Source: Paralvinella palmiformis
Taxonomy: Eukaryota > Annelida > Polychaeta > Terebellida > Alvinellidae
NCBI GenBank assembly: GCA_025642065.1
Contig: JAODUP010000411.1
Span: 205,001-269,000, forward strand
Direction: 5' to 3'
Length of the DNA: 64,000 bases
The notes under the pieces were generated by a model, which saw nothing but the letters and a program-made list of their open reading frames with translations, was not told the origin of the DNA and ran no database searches. Position numbers and translations under genes: made by a program. How positions within the stretch are numbered: the stretch's first letter is position 1; every line of letters starts with the position of its first letter. Below, piece by piece: positions 47,256-61,054 of this stretch.

Positions 47256-49547
47256 TAGAATAATAATAATAATACTAATAATAATAATGAACTTTTAATA
47301 AAACGCTCTTACCTTACAAAGGCGTTGTACAAATAATATGTAATATACTAATACCCAAAATAATATGTCTTTAAAAAGAGATTTAAAAGAGATTTATTAT
47401 TTATCTGTGAAAACAGCTTTGAACGGGTCTGTTTCTAGAACGGATTAAAACTTTTCAAGAGGCAATGCATTTCTAATATCCACAAAGTGGGACTGTAACA
47501 CTAAACACACAATCATCGTATGATTTGAACCGAGACACAGCCACCTGCACTAGTATCTGACTGGATGACCTGTGTTTTCGGGATGACTTCTAATCGGCAC
47601 CAGTTAACATAGGTATTCTGGCGCCATATCTTTAATATATTTATAAGTTATTAATAAAATCTTGAAATGGATAAGCTCTATAACCGGTAGCCAATGTATT
47701 TTTTGAAGAATTAGTGTGATATGATCAAATTTACAAATGTTTTTTTAGCTATGTGAGCTGCACTATTCAGAATTCGCTGAAGGCGATTAATGTCATAATC
47801 AGATATGTCATATAACAAGGAGTTATAATAGTCTATACGAGATGTAACAAAGGTATGGACTAGAGTTATAAGTGTTTCTTGTGTCAAGAATGCTTTTAAA
47901 CAGTGGATGTTCTTAAGATGGTAGTAGCAGCTCGGTATACTGATGTGACATGTTCATACATGTTAATACATTGGTCAAAATAACCCCTAGATTTTTTACT
48001 GACCCAGCAACTGTCTGATATCAGTCCTTGTAAAAGACTCAAACGTATCCACAAAGGTGATGCAAGACTCTTCTAACAATGGTGACCCTGTGATACGGTG
48101 CTGGAAGGGAACCCACTGTGTATAGTTAATATCTTTTGTCAGAGACAGTTACTGAAACAATGGCCACATCTTTATTTATTAATTCTAACTTTTGTGTAAC
48201 ACTTAAAACAATCATTTGATTTTCCTTGGATGCTTTGATCCTTCATTGTAATATTCTGATTTAGCAGAGGCAATGGTATTTATAACTAGAATTTTACTGA
48301 CCTTGAACATTTGATAACGGACACACAAACCGGTCCCGTGTCTCTTTGTAGCTTGTATGTTTTTATTGTACCATGGAACCAGTGGTCTTCTTGACATTTC
48401 CTTCTTTGTCCCTAAATGTGCATGCTCCTCTACAATGTCTCTCAATGTACTATCATAGAGATCCACCAGATGATTCATATCATCCGGTGAATCCAATACC
48501 TGAGAAGAAACCTGCAGATCAGTAAGATAAGCCTCCCCCCACCCCCCGGCAATCAACTTCTGTTATCTAGCTGAAACAGATTGTTTCTGTAAAGAGACAT
48601 TAATGTTAATAAAAAAAATGATCAGACGGCGTGGAAGACACAGACACACCCTTGATCAAATTGTCTTCATCAAGAGAGATGACAAGATCTAAGTTGTGAC
48701 CATATCTGTGTGTTCTTTTTTGCACATGCTGCCTGAGATTGGCAGATATAAGAATGCCAGCCAGTTGTTTAGTATTTTTTGTTTCTCTCTAGTAATCCCA
48801 ATATATATTGAAATCACCTAAGATCAGCTGCCGGCCACTGTTGGTAGCAAGAGAGTAAACAAATTTCTGCAGCTTTCAGGCCGTTTTCTTATTTGTGTAT
48901 AATCGGTAGATAATAGCTAAACGAACACTTATCCCCTCAGATATAAACGTCAATTGACAAATTTCAAAAGACTTGGCCTGAAAGCACAAATGGGTTTCAC
49001 ACTTCAAAAAATCACGGAGAAGAATGCTGATTCCCCGGCTTTCTTGTGAATCTGAGCTGCATGATGGAATGAATAACCAGCTGTAGTCACCTCAGCGAAA
49101 TGTTTCTGGTCTGAATCATTACCAGTCAGCGAAGTCTCTGCATCAAGATTCATGTCCTTAATAACATCAGATATTTCATCAGATTTATTACAGGTCCACT
49201 GACCATTTATCATACTTACATTTTGTACTGCTGCGCCATTATATTGTGTTATTGGCACAGCGATCAAATTACTTGCATAGGACTCCATCTGCTTCGGATG
49301 CGTTCCACCACGTGGACGCACCACTAAACAAATGACACTGTCACCATGGGTTCGTAAGGTAAACAATTGATCCTTGGTGTAATTTATTACATAGAAAGAA
49401 ATAAGTTAAAAGGAAATGCTGGCGGTTACACAACAACAACGTCACCAACTCTCAACATTTAACATACTCAACCAAAAAGCAGGTCCTTATTATAAACACT
49501 GGAGTGCCCGATAATATAGGGCGTCAATAGATCAGTTAAAAAGAAGA
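47256..49547 (-). mobile_element. LINE family F2, fullest copy, in U2
   Basis: 3' end at 47,256 with an (AAT)-type tail. From the right: endonuclease start at 49,004-49,366 (IKDMNLDAETSLTGNDSD, YSFHHAAQIHKKAGES), its middle near 48,805-48,850 (GRQLILGDFNIYWD), then the linker at 48,212-48,556 (LDSPDDMNHLVDLYDSTL, RRPLVPWYNKNIQATKRH). The RT core is largely eroded. The U1 copy at 29,150 has the same site and tail, and the U3 site is empty. Confidence 0.8.
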
Positions 49548-50221
49548 TGGTTGTGGCATATATTCTTGTCTGAAGTAAGCATTTACCGAAATGAAAACAG
49601 AAAACTGAGAATCAGTTTATAATGTTTAATAAATAATTCCCCGAGTGTGTATAAAGTGTTGGTCATAGTGTCATAATATCAGTCATCAACGTCTGCATCA
49701 TCTCACGACAAAAACAACCACTGCCGCTGTTATAAAACAACAAGTCATGACTTATCACATGTAAAACAAGACATTATAATTGGTTATAGATTGAGTGGGT
49801 GAGTAGATTGATGGGTACGGTAGGTAGTGAGCGAAGGAGTGCCAGTCTGACTGAGTGTTTAAGTGAATGATTAAATGAGTGAGTGAGTGTGAGTGATCGA
49901 GTTACTGGCTGAGTGAGTGAGTAAGTGAATGAGTGAATGATTTAATGTGAGTGGGTCAGTCAGACAATCAGTTAAAATGTCAGTCAATAGGTCAGTCAGT
50001 AAGTTAGTCAGTCAGTAATCTTTAACAACACACCCACAAGAAGTTATTTAATGTCACCTCTCCTTAGTCAGCTCTAATAATATGTAGGATGACAGAGCGC
50101 TGATACATAGTAGGAAAGGTGAGGCATTGTACGACTCCACTTGTACGTCCCCTGATGAATAGTTCAGAAGTTGTATCAACGATTGGATGTTTTCTGTGCC
50201 AGTGCTTTATCCTACACTCCC

Positions 50222-50474
50222 AAAACGCAGACACACACACATACATACATACACACAGATGTACACTCACACACCCACCTACAAACAAGTACACATGTAC
50301 TGAAAATGGCCGACTCACTCACTCACCACCACACCCCACACCACACACCACACACACACACACCCCCACCCCCAATCACTCACCATCACCCACCACCCTC
50401 CACCACCCCCACCACACACACCCCACCACCACCCCCCCCCCACCACACCACCCACCACTCACTCACTCACTCAC

Positions 50475-50513
<39 letters not shown>

Positions 50514-50600
50514 ATAGATCAATCAACCAATCAAGCAATCATTCACTCACTCATTCTCTCACACACAAACACACAAACACAGACACTTAGCCACTTAGCC
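50222..50600. repeat. (CA)/(CACC), (ACTC)n and (CAAT)n low-complexity region
   Basis: C- and A-rich tracts with short ACTC (50,456-50,476) and CAAT (50,477-50,512) arrays. Corresponds in position to the tetranucleotide tails in blocks a/b of U1 and U2. The frames across it are not coding. Confidence 0.9.
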
Positions 50601-50959
50601 ACCATATTCAGATGTATCTAATGAAGTACCTTTATTAATGAAATACCCTTTACTCACAATGTATGGAAAGGACCCACCCCTCATTGAAAAAAAGAAAGTC
50701 CCTCATACGAGTATTCCAAATAGAAAAGAGTGGATATTTCGCAATATTGAAACAATCCCAGGACTGAGACAAAACATGGTCTTAATGGGAAGGTATTACC
50801 TTAGAGATGCATAATGACAGACAATAATAACATCGGGTTAGAGCTAATATTGTCAACAAGCGTAGAATATCACCAGCCTCATTCTATAAAGGACGTGACA
50901 GGAATATTTGATACAGATCTGGAATAAATTGCGTGAAAAGAAACGCCCGGAAGATGCGA

Positions 50960-52417
50960 ATTTGTTTTAGGATATGTATATATGTAGTGGCACTGGCTCA
51001 GAACATCAAGACCTAGCGATCCCTACAGTCCAATACATCAATCAGTCAACTTATACATAAATAAATCTACAAATATATCAACTTAAAGATACATATGCCT
51101 ACACATATACAAACATAGGCATACATAGACCTATATATAAATAATTATGTGCTATTTCTCAGCCTGTGGGCTCAGATAATCCAATTTTCGTACCTGACAA
51201 ATCTGTGACATCCACAGGGAAGCGGTCGTATGTAGGGTACATACAGAAAACGCAAGCGCATACAAAACATTCAGGTTGATACCACAACCCTCAGTAATCA
51301 AGTACTTTGACGCCACAATTTATCAGTAAGTTTCTGTGGTTCAAAAGAAACCTGTACGTCGGAACATTTCATTCTGGATTCGAACAGCTAAACGAAATGC
51401 TGCTTATATAAACCCTACGGACAGAAGTCCGACAGGTCCGGCGTTGCGAAGTGTGGTCTATACAGGGGGAAAAGTTAAATCTTGTATAGGATCTCGGCGA
51501 GTTAGCCAACATAACAGTTTCAGTTGAAAGCAAGACAGAAGTATGTTGTGTACACTCTATTTGAATATGGAACTAGCCAAATGACTAAGTTAAAAGAGTA
51601 CTACACAGTGGATTATTACTGGACTAGAATAGGATATCGCCCCAATTCTGAGTAAGTAATATTGTTTCCTCAAACCAATTTAGGGTTATTTAGTATATGC
51701 AGTTATGTGTGGTCTGGTCTATAGGTTAGTGTGTGTTTGTGTGTTCGCGCGCGCGTGTGAGTATGCGTGAGCGCGTGTGTGTATGAGAGAGAGATATATA
51801 ATTAATCCTTATTCCTTGTAATGCTGAACAATAATTTCAGGTTAACTTAACAAACACCAGAAGATACTTCATATTCTGTATCAATATGATATTATATTAA
51901 TACAATAGACACCTTATCGAATTACCTTTCCCGAGCCTTCCCCATCGACATTATTCTCCTAATTTTGTTATTAATACACAACATTTAGATTAAATCATAA
52001 TCTTATCTCCGACAGCTCTCTTCACCCATCTTCACATCTTTATGTTTGTTAAAAGTAGAGAGTGGATTTTTGCCCGTTTTTATCTCATTTCTTTTGGACG
52101 AATTGATTGAATATGGAGAATTTGATTATGGATGCTTTATTCATGGATACTATCTTCATAGAAGAAATTTCAACAACAACAATGATTTCTACAACAACAA
52201 AAATGTATTCCGTGCACAGTGAAAATTGCTTTACTAATGAACGAAGCATCGAGGAAAATGGTGTCCCAAAATTGAAAGCGAAATTAATTAATTGTTTGTC
52301 ATCCAGTTAGAAGTGTTTTTAATAGGAGTCCCCCTTGTTTTAGAGGTGATGCTAGTCCTAATCATAATGACAACCAATGTCATATTTACCTGCCGTTTAA
52401 TACTATTTTGTTAGAAT

Positions 52418-52423
<6 letters not shown>
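50960..52423. other. U3-specific unmatched DNA, no gene seen
   Basis: Short plus-strand frames at 51,336-51,527 and 52,107-52,310 have no recognised domain and no clear splice context. Short GT/GC-rich tract at about 51,730-51,785. Confidence 0.4.

Positions 52424-52483
<60 letters not shown>
52424..52483. repeat. (TA)n microsatellite in U3
   Basis: Lies directly before block d, as in U1 (24,382) and U2 (42,836). Confidence 0.9.
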
Positions 52484-52485
<2 letters not shown>

Positions 52486-53519
52486 CTTAGATGTTAATCT
52501 GTTGTCTATTCCAGTAACTGGCCATAGGATATCAGCTAAACGAATCCCGACAGGTGTTTTGGTAATCTAACTGTGATGACGTTGTCCCTTTTCCGAGCCA
52601 GGGTCAACAAGGACATTGCGACTGTCGTGACTATTGTGAGAAGTAGTTAACTGAACCATGTGTTTGACTAACGCTGATCCTACACTGAGATATATTAACA
52701 ATGACACTGATACCGAGTTGACCGTATCATGACGGTTCACGGAGATGACAAAATGTCGCCTTAGTCTAATGGAGATGATAAAATGTCGCCTCAATCTAAC
52801 GGAGGTGACAACTTAAAAGCGGAAATGAAGGTGGATTTATTATCAACTTCCGCTATTCAAATGAGAAGGAAGCGACGGATAGGGCATTAATTGATGCGTT
52901 AGTACCTGAATTATTTGGGGGATTGTTTATTTCTAACTCTAAGATCACGGGCATTGATATTGAAAATTTTGATTTATTAGAATTAGAATTTTATAAAAGA
53001 ATAAAATGTTATGTTATTTATTGGAAACGAATAGAGAAAGTATTAAATTAATAAAAGAACAATCGATTTAAAAATGTTTGATAATGATTTGAACTGGTTA
53101 TGAACTTATTTTAATCGGGTCTCAAATTAGTCATTGCAATCAACGAATCTAGATAGTTATATATGAGATATAGTAGATGCCAGTGTTGGTACTGAGATGA
53201 TGGGCAAACGTACAAAGAACTTCCCCATCTTATGGCCTTAAATATCCGAACAGGAGGATTATAATAAGTCGCTGTTAAGTAGGCCGCTGTTGAGAATGTC
53301 AATTTCGTTGTTTTAAGGTTACCATTCTGTACACGTTCGAAAATATGCAGTGGCCAATCTCAGAAGGCAATCAGACCGGGTGTCCTTGAAGTCTGTGATA
53401 ACCCGCGTTAGTAGTTCAGCCACACATCGGTAATATTTAGTGTGATCGACATCCTGTAGGCATAATAGTTAATAAGTTGATAAATGTTTGGTAAATCGTT
53501 AAATGGTCTTAAACATGGG

Positions 53520-53525
<6 letters not shown>

Positions 53526-53597
<72 letters not shown>
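53526..53597. repeat. (TA)n microsatellite
   Basis: Perfect (TA) tract in block d of U3 with no tract at the matching places in U1 (about 25,560) or U2. Confidence 0.95.
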
Positions 53598-53598
<1 letters not shown>

Positions 53599-54284
53599 AT
53601 TATATACATATTAAGAATCAGGTGTTATAATGAGAAGGGTTCATTTGTTATTCAGTATTTTTAGTACATTGACTATCGAAATCTTGATAAATAAGATATC
53701 TCTATTTAGATTAGACATTATAATTACTTATTATGACTAGAGAGGTGACTGCATTGGAAACTATCCGTAAGCCTCTTAACAAGATGAAAATAATAAATAA
53801 TTAGCTAAAGTCATATGTATCACACTGAACGTTTATGTTTGTGCTTACACAGAGCTAACTGGCGATACGGATGTCCTTGGTTACAGAAGAGTTGTCATTA
53901 ATATTGGATTACCACGGTAACCAGAACTAGGTATATCTTTGCTGATAGGCACCTTACTCTTGATATAACATCTACACGATCCCAGTAATCCAATAGAAAT
54001 CCAACTGCAGCTAGTTGTCTATGATACAGACAGCGAAACAAACTCCTGATTATTTCTAACAATCCACTGGCTGACATTGTACTCAGATATACACCAACTC
54101 CAGTTAGGTGCGTCTCCCGGGGCTGAACTAATTACAAACCACTAACCTAAGAATTGATTTATGCCTGTAGGATACTTCATCTTTCAGTTGGCCTTATTGC
54201 TTTCGCAGATGGTTTATCTCATTAAGTCTGAACAATGTTTCTACATAAAAATGTCAAGAAAGCAAGAGCAGTTCACATTTCTAC

Positions 54285-54409
<125 letters not shown>

Positions 54410-54879
54410 GCTAAGATATTTTTATACGTGGGAAGGAAATATTAAATATGGCGAGTAATTGTTATAACAAAAATCAGAGCCCACCTATTTACTACAAGGT
54501 ACCCTTTATGGGGCATATCGGTCACAAAAAAAAGGTAAATATAGCATATTGTAACAACGAGATAGATTCGATTTTAGCAACATAAAATATTAAAACTCTT
54601 TTCTTGTACCTATCCAAATACACTGAATCACAAAGCATTATTATCCCCATGTAGTTCAATAAAGAACATTAATGGCGAATAAATATACCTGGCATTACAG
54701 ACCTAGATAGGTCGTACTCACTCCCAATTGTAATCACTGGCATCTTGTGGACACAATCACGTGACTTCTAATTTAAGGTTGATACAAGTTATTAGGAGAA
54801 AAAATTTAATGCTTTATTATATTGCGTCTTAAAAAGATTCAAAGTTATTTTGTCTTATATCTGATCAAACAATATGATA

Positions 54880-54883
<4 letters not shown>

Positions 54884-54938
<55 letters not shown>

Positions 54939-54976
54939 ATCTCTCTCTCTCTCTCTGTGTGTGTGGGGGGGGGGGG
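54884..54976. repeat. (CT)n tract ending in a G run
   Basis: (CT) tract with one interruption, then gtgtgtg and about 12 consecutive G. The (CT) tract corresponds to the ctctctctctcgc at about 30,406 in U1. Confidence 0.9.
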
Positions 54977-56260
54977 CTGGGGTGTATATATCCTCTCGGC
55001 AAGTCATTAATACATATCTATGAAAAGGTTGGCCTAAAGCTAACCTCACCTAGTTTAAGTGATTCTGGCTGACCCTTCTACTTTGGTATCATAATTTGTA
55101 TTGACAAAACAAGGATAACACAGAAGAATGAATGACTGATAGTACCACCCCTTCCCCCTCCCCCATCACTAACAGGAAGCAAAACGGATAGATGGAGCCT
55201 AACATCCGTAGGGCGGTCACTGCCTGATTGGCTAAAATCCTCAGAGAGTCTTTAATTTGACACGTTTGTGTTGTAATTCATATGATGACACGGTAGTGCT
55301 ATCTAGCCTGACCATCCACACCGACATTGCGAGCCAAGACATTAATCTCCAGAAAAGATTAAATACTTTTGTCTGATTGAACCCCTTAATCCTGGATGCT
55401 CATTGTAAATATTATCGTAGACTGCATATTCTCTTATCCAGGGAACGAGCAATACTGGAAAATTTGTCCGCATTTTTATTTAAAGAAAGTCATTTGTCGT
55501 GGGTATGTGTGTGTGTTGGGGGGGGGGGATAGATGAGCGGACGAGATTAGGTTATAAATATATTTACCTTTTATTTTATTCTGTGTACATATCTGAATAT
55601 ACGCTATATATCTTTGGATTACAGTTACTTGTTATTTAAACTTGGCTATTAAAACCTTCTACAGAACATCACTACTACGTCTTGGTCTATATACGCCCAG
55701 GGTGCTATTGTTAGAATGTCCGACACAGCGTACCTCCATACAGAGAGGCCGAAACACAATTTGCTTTCTGCGTCTTTACATAAAAAGCTTTTATCTGACG
55801 ATATAATGTCCGGTGTTATTATCATCGAGGCTAAGCAAAGCAATGTAATTATTTACCAAATCTGCATATCACTACACAGTCGTCCTTCCGTCCATATTCG
55901 GCGATATTCCGCGTTCCTGTGAAGCTTATAATTTAAGCCTTGAGGTCGGGAAGACGGCTAGGACCGTTGGGGAGGGGACGCGTCTTCGGCGAGGCATCCA
56001 CAGGTAATATATCGTCCATCTCGGCAATGACGGACCATATCAATTACTCACCATCAAAATGACTTCATTTACAGCAGACTACATTTAGTCCAACTGTTTG
56101 GCATCCATCTGCTTTAGTGTCAGTATGTGTGACACATATCATAACGCACTACATACAAAAGTGGTCATCATAATGACACAAAATCACGTTAGAAATGTTC
56201 CTAGTTTACGGCCTAAAATGAATGATGAAATATCCCTCAGACTTAGAATTGACAGCTGCT

Positions 56261-58310
56261 AGATGTCTCTGACTTAAGACGCTATCACTTTAGGTGAGGG
56301 AGACTAATAAACTGAGTGACTGAGTATTTTGTTTATATTCTACGCCGCCTCAACTGAGATATTTGACCAATTATAGGCGATTCCTTATTAAAATATTCCA
56401 CAAAAAACAGGCTTTAATCGGAGTTTTAGGTAGAATACTGACATCCACCCGAAAGGCGGAGATTTATTTGTAGATTTTATTTCAGTAATAGAAAACTCAA
56501 AATTTTATAAAAAAGTTAAACATTCTCTCTCAGCAAAAAAATAAAAATATTACCAACTACAACGACGACTACGACGATAACAACAACGACAACAACAACA
56601 ACAACAACGACAATAATAACAGCAACAACAGTCGTGACGTAGTAATGATTCACTATGTGTCAGCTTCTTGTAATACAGTATAACCAGAGGTAGCCGCCAC
56701 TTTAGTACAGCGTCTACTCGTCTATTCTGATCGGAAAAACTATTCCAATTGTCTAATAAATAATATCGTTATTAATACCCAATATATCATTTATCCCTTT
56801 TTTTACAATTGTATATAATAAAATTATATCGTCTTGTAAACTTCACACATTCACAAATAATAAATTTAGATTCTGTCAAAGTTCTCCCAGTAAAGGATTT
56901 TGGCAGACCAACAGCTGGTTTACATGATATGAATTTTTTTAATGCAAACATAACACTGACGATTTGTTATAGACAGGTTTTATTGAAGTTGATAATTATA
57001 TCATTACTTTATACCAAAAACAACGGTTAGATACGAGACTATACAAATATTTGTGAATATTTATCATACAAAGAGAGGCGTTATAAGAGTAACATTATCA
57101 TACCGAGATAGTTCACTAGAAAGTGCATCACACTATAACATCGGTACAATTCAGGATTTGCATTTGCTAATAAATTAACAGATTCTGACAGCGAGAGCTT
57201 GGAATTATCCCTGATCCACATTGGAATGCTAAAGGGCAAACAATTATATATCGATTCATATAATAATTTTTTTTTCATTATATAAATCCGTATAGTTTTA
57301 CACACACAAACCTGTAGAAGCTAAGAGAAGAGCACTTTGGTCATTTCGTGTGATCTTGAAGCACAAATGATCTATTAAAGGCAGGTAATGTATAATATTT
57401 AGGTCTTTTAAAGTAATTGGCTTAAGAGTCAGATTATGAGAAATTCGACTAGACTCGGTATAAACTAGCACTCACTTTTAATGCAAAACATGTTTTCGTT
57501 ACAATAAACGGACAGAAAATCTGTGGTCACGAATCACAGCAAATGGCGTTTAATACAAAAAGGCAACACGTCTTCATTACTTTTAGTGTATTTATTATTA
57601 TTGTTTAATAATTTTCTTTCGCCTTTATGACTAAAATGTGTGTGTGTGTGTGCATGGTTATGCGTGTGTATGTATAAGTGTATGTTTGTATGTGTGTGCG
57701 CGTGTGTATGTTCCCGATTGTCTAGCGCTCAGAAGACATTTACACTAATAAATAGTTGATAAGTATATTCCTGTTATTGTATTTAGTTGGTGTGGGATAG
57801 TTGAGTATTTGACAATATAGTGGTTCAAATGACAGACCCATCAGAGAACAAATAGGTTTGTTTGTCGTACTTCTATTATTACTAGTATTATCTGTGTCTG
57901 CGAGATGCTTCATCCAATAATAAAAGCCTTCGCTCTGATCATTTAATTTCACAAGGTATGCCCTCCTCGATGACATGTCCCGGGATGAAGCAAAAGACAA
58001 AGGTTATATTCGTTATGACAAACGAATACACATAACTGTACACATATCTCCTAGGTACTTCTAGCTTGTTAACGATTATGTGTATTTTGGGCATTTATGC
58101 TGAAGGCATTGGAGCATGAAACCGCATATCGTGCCAACATCATCTGGATGATTCACCAGGGTTTTCATTAGACATTTAGTCGGAAGACGTTTAGTAACTG
58201 GCCATTCAGCCATCAATATGCGTGAGAGTTCGATCTTTTAAATTGATCAAGCTGGACACTGTCAAGGGTCCCGAAGAATTAATTACACAAACAGAAACAG
58301 CAACAACAAC

Positions 58311-58342
<32 letters not shown>

Positions 58343-58728
58343 ATTAATATTAATATTTTAGTTTTTCTTATTATTATTATTACATTAGTTCGTATTGATC
58401 ATACAGTATTTTATCTACGGAATTATGTTCAATCAATATCAGGATATGCTCCAACAAACGATAGATCAGGATCTTCGTACAATGTGTGTATACGGATTCT
58501 GAAAAAAAGGGAGTATATCAGTATTAGTAAATTAGTAGAACTATAACAACATAGGAATATCGGCAAAGGTATATCAGTAAAAGGACATCACCGATATTAT
58601 TAGTAAACCTATGTGAACAAGAACGTACATATAACTACATGTTCACAGGTTTAGCTATACAAGTCTACAGGTTTACCTGTATACATTTACAGGAATACCT
58701 TTATTGGCATTTTAGTGAGAGGATATCA

Positions 58729-58766
<38 letters not shown>

Positions 58767-59193
58767 TTCAAAACTCATATCTGAATTTAACATCAAAACT
58801 CATCAACAATATTGTTGGAAAATATGTCAACAAATGAGATGTTCTCTATTACGGCCAGTCATAAATTACGGTCATAAATTACTTCTCCCAAGAGTGGCTG
58901 CAATATGGGAGTTTTACTGTAAGTGAATGTAAGCCCATATCAGCCCAATCCTTGATATAAATTGATGCTGAAGGAACGTATTCATTTCAACATTACACTA
59001 ATATCCGAGTGATCGTATAAGCACAAGAAGGCCATCACAACACATCAAAACGTTCAGTCAGGTAATGTTACAAGTATCTATGACTGAGTGACATTTTGTT
59101 TTAGACTCGTCGTTGGTTACACCTGTAACGTATGGTCGACAGGCATGTTATTATTATCATTATATTTATATATATCTTTTGGTTGTCGGTCTT

Positions 59194-59240
<47 letters not shown>

Positions 59241-59608
59241 CATCAGTAGTAGCAGTATTAGTAGTAATAATAGTAGTAATAATTTTATTTACATACCCGT
59301 ATTTGATCGGAGCCACTTTATGAAGATCAAATAATTTTCCGGCATTCATGTTATCGTTCGGAATCACTCTGTAGAGGATATAATTACATCATTAAATCAT
59401 TAAATCATTAACATGTGGTCACTTATTCGTCACATCCCCTACACACAAACTCACCCATTCACGCATGCACGAACATTCAATCGAACAGCGAAGAAACGGT
59501 CTACCGAACACTCAAACGAATATGACTGTAATTATGCGGTGAATTTGTACTTTGTGCAGATGTACTATGTACAAGTGTACGTTATGCAGAAGTACGTACT
59601 CTAACTTT
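56261..59608. other. No supported exon; intergenic or 3' flank of the Ig/TM gene
   Basis: Contains CAA-type repeats near 56,570-56,630, a (GT) tract near 57,640, (AAT) near 58,316, (CA) near 58,733 and (AAT)/(ATT) at 59,197-59,245. A minus-strand 86-residue frame at 57,740-58,000 with a YCQI tyrosine motif resembles a cytoplasmic tail, but its only plausible acceptor is in the wrong phase to follow the TM exon. Confidence 0.4.
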
Positions 59609-59646
59609 CTAGGTGTCATCACTGGCGAGGGTAGGGTCATTCGGTC
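59609..59646 (-). CDS. Possible short terminal exon of the Ig/TM protein
   Basis: On the minus strand a strong polypyrimidine acceptor (gtgtttttctccag) is followed four bases later by a second AG. Using the second AG, two bases complete the phase-1 codon left by the TM exon, and the frame reads GPNDPTLASDDT and stops at TAG (59,609-59,611). Using the first AG instead gives only four residues. Either choice gives a very short cytoplasmic tail. The phase fit is seen; use of this exon is a guess. Confidence 0.25.
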
Positions 59647-60544
59647 CTTCCTGGAGAAAAACACGGTCAGTAAAACAGCGATTAATTAAGTGAATCATCA
59701 AGTCACCAAGTAAATGAATTACTGAGTGAGTTAGCAAGTAAGCACAATAGTAGCAAATGTAAATAAAGAATCATCTAATTAATGTTATAATAGACGTCAT
59801 TTAGAATTGCTAAACGCGCACACATTATGACTAATAATTCTGGCTATAACACGACGCGTTATGATATCGACTTTCAGGTCTCGTATTAGACAACATTAGT
59901 TCTGACAACATTAGCAACTGACTAGAATTTTCAATTCGGAAGAAATAAAACGTTTTTAGCTCTCTGCGTTAGTTAGCTAAACTTGAGGCAATCAAGTGAA
60001 TTAGACCATGCAATATTTTTATAGCATGTTTGCCTAAAGTTAGACGCCTTTGCATTTCCGGATCATGAAATGACCGAATCATCTAAAACTTTCAATATTC
60101 GTCCTTCGAAAGTAAATCTCCCGTTAAACAAATAATCAGCTTAGGGAAGTTCATCTTTTATAAACCGTATGCAATTACTGTTAGATTATTTTCTATTTGT
60201 ATTAATTAAATGCCGGTTTATATAAAAGAACGAGTTAATTTATGAATGTAGACCTTATGTTCCAGTATTTTTTGGCTGTTTCAGCGTGGGTCGTCTCAAT
60301 GGCCGATATTCTTTCTGAAAATACGGCGAGATTTAAATGGCTGCTTTAAAACACCTTCATCGCGGCTTATTACTTCATATCCTAGGGAAATATGCAGATT
60401 CTGGCAACTATCTTTTATTGGGATGTATTCGTTGATCGCATCTATTATGTTTGTATACGCTCAAAACCAAAAAGAGCTTTATCATAACGTATTGATATAT
60501 ATCTGGATTTATGTTTAGCTGAAGTGTAGAAAGGGTTGAGTTAC

Positions 60545-60646
60545 CTTTCTTTTTCTTTTTGACGCAGTACAGAATGATAACTATAAGAGAAGAGGTTAGT
60601 AGGATGATAACCAGTCCTATCAGCATGTAAGACCACCAAGGTAATC
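60545..60646 (-). CDS. Transmembrane exon of an Ig-superfamily membrane protein
   Basis: 102-base exon on the minus strand between acceptor gtttatcctactag and donor aaag/gtaact. The first two bases complete a codon (phase 1) with the last base of the Ig exon to give Gly. The rest reads LPWWSY, then a clear hydrophobic span of about 21 residues (MLIGLVIILLTSSLIVIILYC), then VKKKKK, a cytoplasmic stop-transfer run. It ends in phase 1. If the donor were not used, the frame would continue for about 40 residues, past a DIYQYV sequence, to a stop at 60,408, so a retained-intron isoform is possible. Confidence 0.7.
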
Positions 60647-60759
60647 CTAGTAGGATAAACAATCGGAAGATTACAATATGTCATAATGGCTACTTGTGGT
60701 GAAATAATTTGGGATATATTTGCTAGAAAATTAATTATAGGATGTGTCATCGGAGCTAA

Positions 60760-61012
60760 TACACTCTCTTACTTACGGACGTACGTACTTACGTACGTAC
60801 GTGTGTGTGTATATATGTGTGTTTGTCTGTCTGTGTGTCTATGTGTGGAGTAGCTAAATAGGTGGGTGTTTTAGCCTCTGCGCTAATTCCACCTGGATAT
60901 CATAGGCGACTAGCTACTGGTAGTAATTGGATATTTACCCGGAGAGAAGAATGATTTAGATAGATTTATAGATAAATGAATAGACAAATACACACACACA
61001 CACGCGCGCGCG

Positions 61013-61054
<42 letters not shown>
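60760..61054. repeat. (ACGT)-type, (CA)n and (TA)n tracts
   Basis: Short tacgtacgtacgtacgtac palindromic run at about 60,781-60,803, then (GT), (CA) at about 60,990-61,026 and (TA) to 61,053. They lie in the intron of the Ig/TM gene. Confidence 0.85.

Larger units (their letters stand above)
35300..49547. repeat. Segmental duplication unit U2
   Basis: Second unit, homologous to U1 block by block (see the U1 entry) but expanded by insertions. These are an extra copy of block c at 36,420-36,600 between TCAC arrays, a 4.9-kb segment at about 37,673-42,600 inside the (CA)n tract that joins blocks b and c, LINE F4 at 42,890-43,955, and LINE F3 at 44,105-45,630. LINE F2 at 47,256 is shared with U1. 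Its right edge is abrupt: at about 49,548 the sequence passes from block d/LINE F2 straight into block a of U3. Confidence 0.8.

Noticed and set aside
57081..57305. Minus-strand 74-residue frame with a Ser/Leu-rich, fairly protein-like stretch
   Set aside because: No motif recognised and no in-phase splice partner found; could be a retroelement scrap.
57740..58000. Minus-strand 86-residue frame with a YCQI motif considered as the cytoplasmic tail of the Ig/TM protein
   Set aside because: The only nearby acceptor leaves one base and not two before the frame, so it cannot follow the TM exon. The tyrosine motif lacks the hydrophobic residue at -2 expected of an ITIM.
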